Under the pieces are notes generated by a model. That model worked only from the letters and a program-made list of their open reading frames with translations. It was not told where the DNA came from and ran no database searches. A stretch of 49,647 bases of DNA from Bacillus sp. AFS098217 (GTDB taxonomy: Bacteria; Bacillota; Bacilli; Bacillales; Bacillaceae_G). This document shows, piece after piece, positions 8,043 through 16,901 of this stretch. The DNA lies in the NCBI RefSeq assembly GCF_002551815.1, contig NZ_NVPR01000038.1, positions 1 to 49,647 on the forward strand. The letters are read 5' to 3'. The position numbers and the translations under genes were made by a program. Position 1 is the stretch's first letter; each line of letters opens with the position of its first letter.

Positions 8043-8060
8043 TGAGAACCTTGCTTTTTG
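8024..8060. terminator. Bidirectional terminator, DUF418 gene / pbuX
   Basis: AAAAGCAAGGTCTC pairs with GAGAACCTTGCTTTTT; it overlaps the stop of the + strand gene and precedes the end of the minus-strand pbuX, with A and T runs on both sides. Confidence 0.85.
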
Positions 8061-8061
8061 T

Positions 8062-9384
8062 TTATGCTTCTGTTACAGCACTTTGCACTGGAATTTGCTC
8101 TTCTTTTGTTTTCGCTTTGCGCTGCGGAATCATATTAAACACGATATTTAATAGTACCGCCGACGCACTTCCAAGCACAATTCCGTTATCTGTTAAAATA
8201 CGAATGCTTTCTGGAAGCTGAGAGAATAACGTTGGAACAACTGTTACACCAAGTCCGATTCCAACAGAACATGCTACAATTAATAAATTTTCTTGCTTAG
8301 CAAAGTCTACGCTGCTTAACATTTTAATTCCGTATGCCATAACCATTCCAAACATCGCTAGCATAGCACCACCAAGCACTGGTTTTGGAATAATCGTTGT
8401 GATAGCTGCAATTTTAGGAATAAAACCAAGCACGATTAACATCCCACCGCATGTATAAATGATCACGCGATTTCGTACACCTGTTAATTGAACAAGACCG
8501 ACGTTTTGAGAATAAGTTGTATAAGGAAATGCATTAAAAATACCGCCTAAAATCATCGCCAATCCTTCGGCACGGTAACCCTTCGTTAACTCTTTCTCAC
8601 CAATCTTTTTGTTACATATATCAGATAAAGCGAAATACACACCAGTTGCTTCTACAATTCCAACACAAGCAACAAGAATCATTGTAATAACCGGTGTTAA
8701 TTCAAATGTTGGTGTACCAAAGTAAAACGGCTGAATACTGTGAAACCAATCGGCTTCTCCAACTGCTTGCAGGCTCACTTTCCCCATAAATGCTGCTATA
8801 ATTGTACCAAATAAAAGACCAAGTAAAATAGAAATAGAGCGGATAAACCCATCAAAGAAACGATACATAATTATAATAAATAATAAGACACCGAATGCTA
8901 ATGCTAAGTTTTCAAGACTCCCAAAATCTTTACTACCTACTCCTCCAGCCATATCATTAATCGCTGCTGGGACTAATGTAACCCCAATCACTGTAACAAC
9001 CGAACCCGTTACAACAGGCGGGAATAGTTTCACAAGCTTTCCGAATAGCTTTGCAAAAATAACAACGAACAGTCCTGCTGCAATAATTGCTCCATATATA
9101 GAAGAAACACCGTACTGCTTACCGATAGCAATCATCGGTCCAACTGCTGTAAACGTACAACCGAGTACAACGGGAAGACCAATTCCGAAAAAACGATTCG
9201 ATAACGCTTGTAAAATCGTTGCGACACCACACATTAATAAATCGATAGATACTAAGTACGTCAGTTCTCGCTGATTTAAACCAAGTCCTCCGCCAACAAT
9301 AAGAGGAACAATAATTGCTCCCGCATACATGGCAAGCATATGCTGCACGCCAAGGGATGCGATTTTAAATGGGTGCTGCTTCAT
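8062..9384 (-). CDS. pbuX: Xanthine permease PbuX
   Basis: 440-residue nucleobase:cation symporter-2 (NCS2) family permease, importing xanthine across the cytoplasmic membrane. It begins with the family signature GVQHMLAMYAGAIIVPL and has the NCS2 motif around QNVGLVQLTGV, with 12-14 hydrophobic segments. The ATG follows the xpt stop by 2 nt, with GGAGGTGA inside the end of xpt, so the two form one operon under the guanine riboswitch at 10101-10171. Length and pairing with xpt support xanthine rather than uracil as substrate. Confidence 0.93.
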   Translation of the reverse strand: MKQHPFKIASLGVQHMLAMYAGAIIVPLIVGGGLGLNQRELTYLVSIDLLMCGVATILQALSNRFFGIGLPVVLGCTFTAVGPMIAIGKQYGVSSIYGAIIAAGLFVVIFAKLFGKLVKLFPPVVTGSVVTVIGVTLVPAAINDMAGGVGSKDFGSLENLALAFGVLLFIIIMYRFFDGFIRSISILLGLLFGTIIAAFMGKVSLQAVGEADWFHSIQPFYFGTPTFELTPVITMILVACVGIVEATGVYFALSDICNKKIGEKELTKGYRAEGLAMILGGIFNAFPYTTYSQNVGLVQLTGVRNRVIIYTCGGMLIVLGFIPKIAAITTIIPKPVLGGAMLAMFGMVMAYGIKMLSSVDFAKQENLLIVACSVGIGLGVTVVPTLFSQLPESIRILTDNGIVLGSASAVLLNIVFNMIPQRKAKTKEEQIPVQSAVTEA

Positions 9385-9386
9385 GA

Positions 9387-10076
<690 letters not shown>

Positions 10077-10100
10077 CTAAACCAGCAATATATTCGTCCT

Positions 10101-10171
10101 CACTCATAGTCAAAGTATTTACGGTACTTCGGTAGAAACTTGCAGGCCATATCCCCGCGATTATATGAGTG
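10101..10171 (-). promoter_or_regulatory. Guanine (purine) riboswitch aptamer
   Basis: The 71-nt minus-strand element starts with CACTCATATAATCGCG and ends GACTATGAGTG; P1 (CACTCATA/TATGAGTG) encloses two hairpins with the conserved kissing loops. The nucleotide pairing with ligand, in the 3' J3-1 segment GAC-UAUG, is C, giving guanine/hypoxanthine specificity (adenine switches have U). Genes downstream, xpt-pbuX, fit. Confidence 0.95.
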
Positions 10172-10198
10172 TAGCTAACCTATTTATTTTATAGAAGG

Positions 10199-10227
10199 AT
10201 TATAACGCACTTTTTTGACTTTGAAAA
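10199..10227 (-). promoter_or_regulatory. Promoter of xpt-pbuX leader
   Basis: On the minus strand a TATAAT -10 (10199-10204) stands about 20 nt upstream of the aptamer, with a weak -35 (TTTTCA) 17 nt before it. The remainder of the interval to the map gene (10228-10313) shows only AT-rich sequence. Confidence 0.6.
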
Positions 10228-10313
10228 GCATTTATAAGAAAAACACGTACATTTTTTATAAAAATACCATTTTTGTTCGATTTTTGAAAACTCTTACATT
10301 TTGTATTTCCCTA

Positions 10314-11060
10314 TTAAAGACGCGTTAAAATAACTGGCCCATCCTTTGTAATTGCTATTGTATGCTCGTACTGCGCTGATAGCTTTCCATCCATTGTCCG
10401 TGCAGTCCAGCCGTTTACATCCACTTTTGCATACCGCATACCTACATTTACAATTGGTTCAATCGTTATTACCATCCCTTCTTGTAACACTGGTCCTTGC
10501 CCTTGCTTTCCAAAATGAAAAATCGCTGGTTCCTCATGGATTTCTTTACCAATCCCATGCCCTGTGAAATCCCTTGCGACAGAGAATCCTTCAGAAGCTA
10601 CATAACTTTCAATTGCATAGCCAATATCCCCAACATGATTTCCTGCTATCGCTTGTTCAATCCCTTTATATAGAGCATTTTCTGTTACTAGTAATAATTT
10701 TTCTGCCTCATGAGAAATATCTCCTACTTTATAACTCCATGCAGAGTCAGCAAGTGCACCATTTAAATTTATTACCATATCAATTGTAACAATATCTCCT
10801 TCATTTAAGGACTTATCAGTTGGGAAGCCATGACACATCTCATCGTTCACAGACGCGCATATTGCATATGGATAATCGTTATATCCTTTTTGTTCAGGCG
10901 TTGCACCATACTTTGCTAAATATGTTTCAACAAATGTATCAATTTCCAATGTTGTGATACCTGGTCGCAGCATCTTTGCAATTTCTTGATGACACGAAGC
11001 TAGCAATTTCCCAGATTCGCGCATCAAATCTATCTCTCTTCTCGTTTTTATCATATTCAT
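10314..11060 (-). CDS. map: Type I methionine aminopeptidase (paralogue)
   Basis: 248-residue cytoplasmic methionine aminopeptidase that removes the initiator Met. All five metal ligands are present: Asp94, Asp105, His168 (in GHGIG), Glu201 and Glu232. The gene stands alone rather than in the ribosomal-protein cluster, so it is probably a second copy comparable to B. subtilis YflG/MapB; that assignment is inference. GAGGAGAG precedes the ATG at 11060; a second in-frame ATG two codons on is a less likely start. Confidence 0.92.
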   Translation of the reverse strand: MNMIKTRREIDLMRESGKLLASCHQEIAKMLRPGITTLEIDTFVETYLAKYGATPEQKGYNDYPYAICASVNDEMCHGFPTDKSLNEGDIVTIDMVINLNGALADSAWSYKVGDISHEAEKLLLVTENALYKGIEQAIAGNHVGDIGYAIESYVASEGFSVARDFTGHGIGKEIHEEPAIFHFGKQGQGPVLQEGMVITIEPIVNVGMRYAKVDVNGWTARTMDGKLSAQYEHTIAITKDGPVILTRL

Positions 11061-11320
11061 ACAATCTCTCCTCGTTCATCCTTCTATCCATAGGCTGTAA
11101 ACTTCCATTAATAAAAGCTATCCAAATTCCATCATACACACCCTTCTCCATAATTTCAAAAAAGCTCTCATTTCACATTTTTTTCACAAATTCACATTCC
11201 AAAACTTGTAAGAATCCGCGATTTTACGAGTTCTTATCATAGACATAGTTTTTATTGTATCAATGAACACTTTTTGAAAGCATATGTGGACACAGTTAAA
11301 TTATCTAAATTTTTTGTATT

Positions 11321-11340
11321 ATGAAATTATAAGATTTCAT
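11321..11340. promoter_or_regulatory. Inverted repeat upstream of ba3 oxidase operon
   Basis: ATGAAAT-TATAAG-ATTTCAT is a perfect 7-bp inverted repeat with a 6-nt centre, 20 nt before the subunit IIa start. It overlaps the likely -10 region and may be an operator. The 300-nt stretch 11061-11359 otherwise holds only AT-rich promoter sequence for map and for this operon. Confidence 0.35.
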
Positions 11341-11359
11341 TTATCCAAGGAGGGGTATT

Positions 11360-11506
11360 ATGGGCGAACATAAATTGCATCAACAAGAAACGAAAAACAG
11401 TCAAAAAAGCTCATTAAAAGGAACATTAATCTCCGTTTTTTTAGTTGGCTTTTTCATTATTTTTACTTGGTTTAGTGTCTATCAAATTTTTGTTAATCGG
11501 CTTTAA
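11360..11506 (+). CDS. cbaD: Cytochrome ba3 oxidase subunit IIa
   Basis: 48-residue single-pass membrane protein: a polar N-terminal half (GEHKLHQQETKNSQKSS) and one transmembrane helix (about residues 21-43). Position directly ahead of subunits II and I, and this layout, match the small subunit IIa (CbaD) of ba3-type oxidases such as that of Thermus. AAGGAGGGG is 6 nt upstream of the ATG. Assignment rests on context and topology, since the sequence is short. Confidence 0.75.
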   Translation: MGEHKLHQQETKNSQKSSLKGTLISVFLVGFFIIFTWFSVYQIFVNRL

Positions 11507-11535
11507 TATATTGTTTTGAAAAGGGAGATGGGGAT

Positions 11536-12009
11536 ATGCACTTACATAAATACGAAAAAATCTGGCTCGTTTTCGGCGTCGGTTCACTATTCGTATTTTT
11601 GGCCGTTTTAGGAATTAGTGCTTTTTATATGGGAAACAAACCACCAAGTTGCTTAACGACTATTGACCCCGAAAAGGTCCATGCAACAGCACCTTTTGAT
11701 CATCCTGGTGTCAAGCAAGTTGGGAAAGATCATTATCAAGTTACCATCATTTCACAAGCATTTTCCTTTACGCCAAACACAATTAAAGTACCAAAAGGTG
11801 CGAAAGTAGATTTTGTCGTCACAACACAAGATGTTGTACATGGTTTTGAAATTGCAGGAACAAACGTCAACATGATGATTGAACCTGGATATGTAAGTAC
11901 TGCTTCACAAGTTTTTCAAAAATCTGGGGAGTATTTAATTGTTTGTAATGAGTATTGTGGTACTGGCCATCATATGATGAGCGCAAAAGTGGAGGTGACT
12001 GACAAATGA
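11536..12009 (+). CDS. cbaB: Cytochrome ba3 oxidase subunit II (CuA)
   Basis: 157-residue subunit II with one N-terminal membrane anchor (about residues 11-32) and an outward-facing cupredoxin domain. The CuA ligands are visible: the His in VVHGFEIAG and the C-terminal cluster CNEYCGTGHHMM with two Cys, Glu, His and Met. It takes electrons from a cytochrome c and passes them to subunit I. The single anchor and short length mark it as ba3-type rather than caa3. It overlaps the next gene by 4 nt. Confidence 0.92.
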   Translation: MHLHKYEKIWLVFGVGSLFVFLAVLGISAFYMGNKPPSCLTTIDPEKVHATAPFDHPGVKQVGKDHYQVTIISQAFSFTPNTIKVPKGAKVDFVVTTQDVVHGFEIAGTNVNMMIEPGYVSTASQVFQKSGEYLIVCNEYCGTGHHMMSAKVEVTDK

Positions 12010-13655
12010 TTGCACTGCAAGATAAAATAAGTAGACGAGATGCAAAACTAGCAATAGCTCATATTCATGTTGCTTTTATCGCTCTGTTTTTAGGTGGGCT
12101 ATGCGGATTATTGCAAGTTCTCGTTCGCTCTGGAAAATTCAATTTACCTGCTGGTATTGGTTACTATCAAATATTAACAACTCATGGTGTTTTGCTTGGA
12201 CTCGTATTAACAACGTTCTTTATTATCGGCTTCTTATTTGCTTGTATGAGTAAAACAACTGGTATTCTATCGAAAGGAGTTCGTCAAACAGGTTGGATTG
12301 GCTTTTGGCTTATGACAATTGGAACAACAATTACTGCCATTTTTATTCTACTTAATAAAGCAACCGTACTCTATACATTTTACGCCCCATTAAAAGCACA
12401 TCCTGGATTTTATATCGGACTTACCCTTGTTATTGTCGGCAGTTGGTTCAGCGGATTTGCAATGTTTGCTCAGTATCGAACATGGAAAAAGCATAATAAA
12501 GGAAAAATAGGTCCTCTTTTAAGCTTTATGGCCGTTGTAACAATGGCGCTATGGCTCGTCGCTACAATCGGCGTTGCTGCTGCAGCACTTATTCAATTCA
12601 TTCCATGGAGCTTAGGATTTATCGATAAAATCGATGTCCTTGTTAGCCGAACACTATTCTGGTACTTCGGCCATCCGCTCGTTTATTTTTGGCTCCTCCC
12701 AGCGTATATGGCTTGGTATGTCATTATACCGAAAATTATTGGTGGGAAAATTTTTAGCGATTCACTAGCTCGTTTATCATTCATCTTATTTTTACTATTT
12801 TCTATGCCTGTAGGATTTCACCACCAATTAACAGAACCAGGAATTGACCCTGGGTGGAAATACTTACAAGTTGTCTTAACATTTATGGTTGTCATTCCAT
12901 CCTTAATGACTGCCTTCTCTTTATTCGCCACCTTCGAACAGTTTGGTCGCTCTAAAGGAGCTACTGGACTATTCGGATGGCTTCGAATGCTTCCATGGGG
13001 GGATGCTAGATTTTTCGCTCCATTCGTCGGTATGCTCATGTTTATCCCAGCTGGTGCCGGTGGACTTGTCAACGCAAGTAACCAACTAAACCAAGTCGTT
13101 CATAATACTGTATGGGTGACTGGGCATTTCCATTTAACATTAGCAACATCTGTCGTATTAACATTCTTCGGTATTGGTTATTGGCTCATTCCTCATTTAA
13201 CAGGACGCGTCATGACAAAGGAAATGAATCGCCTTGCTATGATCCAAACTTGCGTATGGGCGATCGGCATGTTCTTCATGTCTGCTGGTATGCACTTTGC
13301 CGGACTACTTGGAGCACCTCGCCGCTCTGCTTTTTCTACATATGGAAATTCACCACAAGCACTTGAATGGATTCCGTATCAAATTGCACAAGCAGTCGGG
13401 GGAGCAATTTTATTTATAGGAATTGTAATTGCGATCATTATTTACTTAGACCTTGTCTTCTTTGCTCCGAAAGGTCAAACGGAGTTCCCAATCGGTGAAG
13501 TAGCCGATGCATCTGAACGTACACCGATGGTTTTTGATAATTGGAAGCTTTGGATTGGTATTACAGCGTTACTTATTTTATTTGCCTACACAATCCCATT
13601 TATTGATATGATTCAAAACGCTCCGCCTGGTTCAAAAGGATTTAAATTATGGTAA
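12006..13655 (+). CDS. cbaA: Cytochrome ba3 oxidase subunit I
   Basis: 549-residue, about 13-helix haem-copper oxidase catalytic subunit. Ligands visible: the low-spin haem His in TTHGVLLGL, the CuB His and cross-linked Tyr in GHPLVYFWLLPAY, the CuB His pair in GFHHQLTEPG, and the haem-iron pair in VTGHFHLT. The motif spelling and small partner subunits place it in the B-type (ba3) class, which pumps fewer protons and works at low oxygen. ATG overlaps the stop of subunit II (ATGA), so translation is coupled. A terminator follows at 13659. Confidence 0.94.
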   Translation: MIALQDKISRRDAKLAIAHIHVAFIALFLGGLCGLLQVLVRSGKFNLPAGIGYYQILTTHGVLLGLVLTTFFIIGFLFACMSKTTGILSKGVRQTGWIGFWLMTIGTTITAIFILLNKATVLYTFYAPLKAHPGFYIGLTLVIVGSWFSGFAMFAQYRTWKKHNKGKIGPLLSFMAVVTMALWLVATIGVAAAALIQFIPWSLGFIDKIDVLVSRTLFWYFGHPLVYFWLLPAYMAWYVIIPKIIGGKIFSDSLARLSFILFLLFSMPVGFHHQLTEPGIDPGWKYLQVVLTFMVVIPSLMTAFSLFATFEQFGRSKGATGLFGWLRMLPWGDARFFAPFVGMLMFIPAGAGGLVNASNQLNQVVHNTVWVTGHFHLTLATSVVLTFFGIGYWLIPHLTGRVMTKEMNRLAMIQTCVWAIGMFFMSAGMHFAGLLGAPRRSAFSTYGNSPQALEWIPYQIAQAVGGAILFIGIVIAIIIYLDLVFFAPKGQTEFPIGEVADASERTPMVFDNWKLWIGITALLILFAYTIPFIDMIQNAPPGSKGFKLW

Positions 13656-13658
13656 GTG

Positions 13659-13690
13659 AAAAGCAGAGGGGAGTCCCCTCTGCTTTTTAT
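13659..13690 (+). terminator. Terminator of ba3 oxidase operon
   Basis: AAAAGCAGAGGGGA and TCCCCTCTGCTTTTT form a near-perfect stem immediately after the subunit I stop, with a T-run. Confidence 0.9.
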
Positions 13691-13729
13691 TATCTTAAAA
13701 CCCCTTAGCTCATCATTCACTAAACAAAT

Positions 13730-14548
13730 TTATCCTGCAATATGAACCGAATTAAGAGTCCCATCAATATTTCCATCTACCATAATACAATGTCCCCAAA
13801 ACATATCCCCATCAGCAAAATATATTGTAAAATCACCGTCTGAATAAACACTTATGCTCTCTAATTCCATAAAACCAATGAACATTTCCTGCGTAATCTC
13901 ATCGATCTCTGCCTCATCATTATCCTGTAACCATTCATTTGCTAACCCCAATAATTCTGTTGCTGCAAACAGTTTAATTTTTCTGTTCCATTCATTTTTC
14001 TCCTCGAAAAGTGCATATGCTGTTTCTAAAGCCGTCGTCATCATACGCTCATCTTTATTCCAATCAAAAGACAAACTGCATTTTTCACCATCCCAAGTAA
14101 TCTGCTTTTCAAATAACTCCACACTTTTGTCAAGTACAAATTCACCTAATACTTTATCTTGATAATAGACTGGCTCCATTGAATCTTGTAATATCTTTTC
14201 TAATTCATTATCTCTATATGTTTCATCCAAAACCTGAACAAGCATCATCGCATTTTCTGCCCTACGTACCAGCAACCTTACAACGGTATTTTTTTGTAAA
14301 AATTCTCTTGATCGTCTCAATTCTGCATCGTCAGCTAACCATTCAAGTCTTAGTTTTTCTTCTATAATCAATTCATGATTGCACAAATCTTTCCATGCAA
14401 TCAAAGGGATTGACGCACTCCACAAAATAGCATCACCTGCTCTTCCCGCACCTACGCCCGATGCTCCTGTAACAGCTGCCACCTCAATAATCTCTTCTGT
14501 AAATCTATTTTCAAATCTACTCGTTTCACTTAATTTACTCATTTTCAT
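13730..14548 (-). CDS. DUF2262 domain protein
   Basis: 272-residue soluble acidic protein. The C-terminal half (about residues 130-265, starting at KVLGEFVLDKSVELFEKQI) matches my recollection of the DUF2262 domain, found mostly in Firmicutes and of unknown function. The N-terminal part has a Gly/Ala-rich stretch (AAVTGASGVGAGRAGDA) and a helical region. The start at 14548 is preferred to the ATG at 14578, because AAAGGAGAG lies 3-4 nt upstream of it and none precedes the longer form. It stands alone between two terminator-bounded units. Confidence 0.7.
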   Translation of the reverse strand: MKMSKLSETSRFENRFTEEIIEVAAVTGASGVGAGRAGDAILWSASIPLIAWKDLCNHELIIEEKLRLEWLADDAELRRSREFLQKNTVVRLLVRRAENAMMLVQVLDETYRDNELEKILQDSMEPVYYQDKVLGEFVLDKSVELFEKQITWDGEKCSLSFDWNKDERMMTTALETAYALFEEKNEWNRKIKLFAATELLGLANEWLQDNDEAEIDEITQEMFIGFMELESISVYSDGDFTIYFADGDMFWGHCIMVDGNIDGTLNSVHIAG

Positions 14549-14680
14549 TTCGCTCTCCTTTATATTATATAAGCACAAATATGATGAAAGAATCTTTTAT
14601 CCCCCTTTACAAATCATGCTTTTACAGTTAGCCAATGTCATCTAGCTTCTTTCCTTTTACCAAATTTCAGGTTAGGTGTT

Positions 14681-15157
14681 TTATTGCCTACAAGCATTGT
14701 GATAAACCATTTTCAAAAATTCAAAGTGACCCCCATTTGTTTTTTGAATAAAAGTACCTACCGCTTCAAAGCCTATCTTTTTATAAACCTTTATCGCTCT
14801 TTCATTGAATGTCACCACCGATAACGTTATATACTTCGGTTGATATTTCTGTTCACAAAAAGCTAGACCTTCTTTTATAAATGCTAATCCTAATCCATTT
14901 CCAGTCATATTTGGTTTCATTCCAAAGCCAATATCCACTGTATAAGTATCTATTTTATGAAAACTAAAAAATCCAACAAGCTGATTATTCTCACAAACAG
15001 CAAAAATCGTTTCTCCACGTATTATAGGATCTAAAAACTCCATTAAATCTTCTTGATCAGCTTCCATATCATAAAACGAATACTTCCCCTCGTAGTGCCA
15101 ATTATACGCAACTTCTTCCGCTTGCTCTTGTGTCATCACTTCAAAAGTATAATTCAC
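14681..15157 (-). CDS. GNAT-family N-acetyltransferase
   Basis: 158-residue acetyltransferase. A GNAT fold is indicated by the strand VDIGFGMKPNMTGNGLGLAF with the G-N-G-L-G acetyl-CoA loop at about residues 86-90, and the C-terminal NERAIKVYKKIGFE motif. It resembles the ribosomal-protein/aminoglycoside-type subgroup, but the substrate is not known. The start is GTG, with AAGGAGG 7 nt upstream. Confidence 0.85.
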   Translation of the reverse strand: MNYTFEVMTQEQAEEVAYNWHYEGKYSFYDMEADQEDLMEFLDPIIRGETIFAVCENNQLVGFFSFHKIDTYTVDIGFGMKPNMTGNGLGLAFIKEGLAFCEQKYQPKYITLSVVTFNERAIKVYKKIGFEAVGTFIQKTNGGHFEFLKMVYHNACRQ

Positions 15158-15203
15158 TTCTATGCCTCCTTAAGCAACGCACATACAGTAAAATTTTAAT
15201 TCA

Positions 15204-15233
15204 TAAAAAGGAGCCACATATATGTAGCTCCTC
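15204..15233 (-). terminator. Terminator of ypwA
   Basis: AGGAGCTACATA/TATGTGGCTCCT stem followed by UUUUUA on the minus strand, 8 nt after the ypwA stop. Confidence 0.85.
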
Positions 15234-15240
15234 TGCCTTC

Positions 15241-16758
15241 TTATAATGCATAAATCCCTTTGTATTTCGCCTCTAAATAATCGGCTAAATAATTCGCATT
15301 TAACCCTTCACCTGTTACATCTTCTAAAATTTCTAGTGGTTTTTTCGTTTTACCATATTGGTGAATATTCTTTGTTAACCATTCACGAATTGGCGTCACG
15401 TTTCCTTCCCCTAGCAATGCATCAAAGTTTGGAATTTCTTCTAACATCTTATGTTTAAATTGTGCTGCATACATATAGCCTAGTGCATAAGATGGGAAAT
15501 ATCCAAAAGATCCATCTGCCCAATGTATGTCTTGTAGCACACCCTGTGCATCCGTTTCTGGACGAATTCCTAAATAGCTCTCCATTTTATCATTCCACGC
15601 CGCCGGCAAGTCTTTCACTTCTAATGTTCCATCAAACAATTCTTTCTCCAGTTCATAACGAACCATAACATGAAGGGGATATGTCAGTTCATCTGCCTCA
15701 ATGCGAATAAAGGAAGGTTTTGATTCATTAATTGCATCATAGAACTCATCTACAGATACATTTTCAAATTGTCCATTACTAAATTGTTTTAATAGCTCAT
15801 AATTTTTCTTCCAGAATGATTTATTACGTCCAATAAAGTTTTCAAAGAATAGCGATTGTGATTCATGAATTCCCATCGATGTACCACTGCAAAGTGGCGT
15901 TCCTTCTAATTCTTCTGAGATATTTTGTTCATATACAGCGTGGCCGCATTCATGAATAGTGCCAAACACTGCCATACGAAAGTCATTCTCGTCATAACGG
16001 GTCGTAATACGAACATCCCCTCTATTTAATGTAATTTCAAATGGATGTATCGTTTCATCTAGACGGCCAGCCTCAAAATTATAGTTTAATTGTTTTAATA
16101 ACTCTAAAGTGAAATTCTTTTGTTGGTCTTTTGAAAAATGCTCAAATAAAACATTTGTTTTTAATTCTTTATTAGACCCCGAAATTTCTTTTACAAGCGG
16201 AACAATACGCTCACGTAATTGTTCAAATACATGGTCTAATACTTCTACTGTAACACCCGGCTCATACATATCTAAAAGCGTATTATACTTATAAGTTTCA
16301 TAACCCCAATATGTAATGAATTTCTTCTTATATTCAACAATTTTTTCTAAGTATGGACGGAACATTTCAAAATCAGATTTTTCACGTGCTTCTCCCCAAA
16401 CACTTTCCGATTTTGCTTGTAATTTGACAAACTCTTCATACTCAGCTTGAGGAATTTTTTTATTTCGATCATATTCTTTGCGGCACTCTTCTACAATTTT
16501 CTTCGTTGTTTCAGAAATTTTATTCTCTGCGATTAGCCGTTCTAATTCCTTTAAATATCTTCCCATCTCATCTGAAGTCGATAATGAAAAGACTTCAGAT
16601 GAAAGCATTCCTATTACTTCAGAGCGCTGATCCACTCCCTTTTTTGGGGCACCTGTACGCAAATCCCAAAATATTAAACTTAATGCTTCGCCATAATTAT
16701 TTATCTTCTTCACGTATGCTAAAAACTCTTTTTCCACTTCATATATAGCTATTGTCAT
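15241..16758 (-). CDS. ypwA: M32 carboxypeptidase YpwA
   Basis: 505-residue zinc carboxypeptidase of family M32 (Taq type); B. subtilis YpwA is 501 residues. The metal-binding HECGH stands at residues 269-273, with the third ligand Glu in the GIHESQSLFFEN segment about 30 residues on. The protein is all-helical and cytoplasmic, removing C-terminal residues from peptides. GGAGGTATA precedes the ATG. It is a single-gene unit with its own terminator. Confidence 0.93.
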   Translation of the reverse strand: MTIAIYEVEKEFLAYVKKINNYGEALSLIFWDLRTGAPKKGVDQRSEVIGMLSSEVFSLSTSDEMGRYLKELERLIAENKISETTKKIVEECRKEYDRNKKIPQAEYEEFVKLQAKSESVWGEAREKSDFEMFRPYLEKIVEYKKKFITYWGYETYKYNTLLDMYEPGVTVEVLDHVFEQLRERIVPLVKEISGSNKELKTNVLFEHFSKDQQKNFTLELLKQLNYNFEAGRLDETIHPFEITLNRGDVRITTRYDENDFRMAVFGTIHECGHAVYEQNISEELEGTPLCSGTSMGIHESQSLFFENFIGRNKSFWKKNYELLKQFSNGQFENVSVDEFYDAINESKPSFIRIEADELTYPLHVMVRYELEKELFDGTLEVKDLPAAWNDKMESYLGIRPETDAQGVLQDIHWADGSFGYFPSYALGYMYAAQFKHKMLEEIPNFDALLGEGNVTPIREWLTKNIHQYGKTKKPLEILEDVTGEGLNANYLADYLEAKYKGIYAL

Positions 16759-16828
16759 ATGATATACCTCCTTTTTCTACCTCACCTTTATTTCGACATA
16801 AATAGATAATCTCCTTTTCTTCCAATAG

Positions 16829-16858
16829 AAAAAAGCTCGGCATTTGCCAAGCTTTTTC
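16829..16858 (-). terminator. Terminator of ypvA
   Basis: AAAAGCTTGGCAAATGCCGAGCTTTTT hairpin on the minus strand (loop AAA), 44 nt past the ypvA stop. Confidence 0.8.
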
Positions 16859-16901
16859 CTATTTGGTGAAGCGTAAAAAAAACTGATAATCGACTTTCAC
16901 T

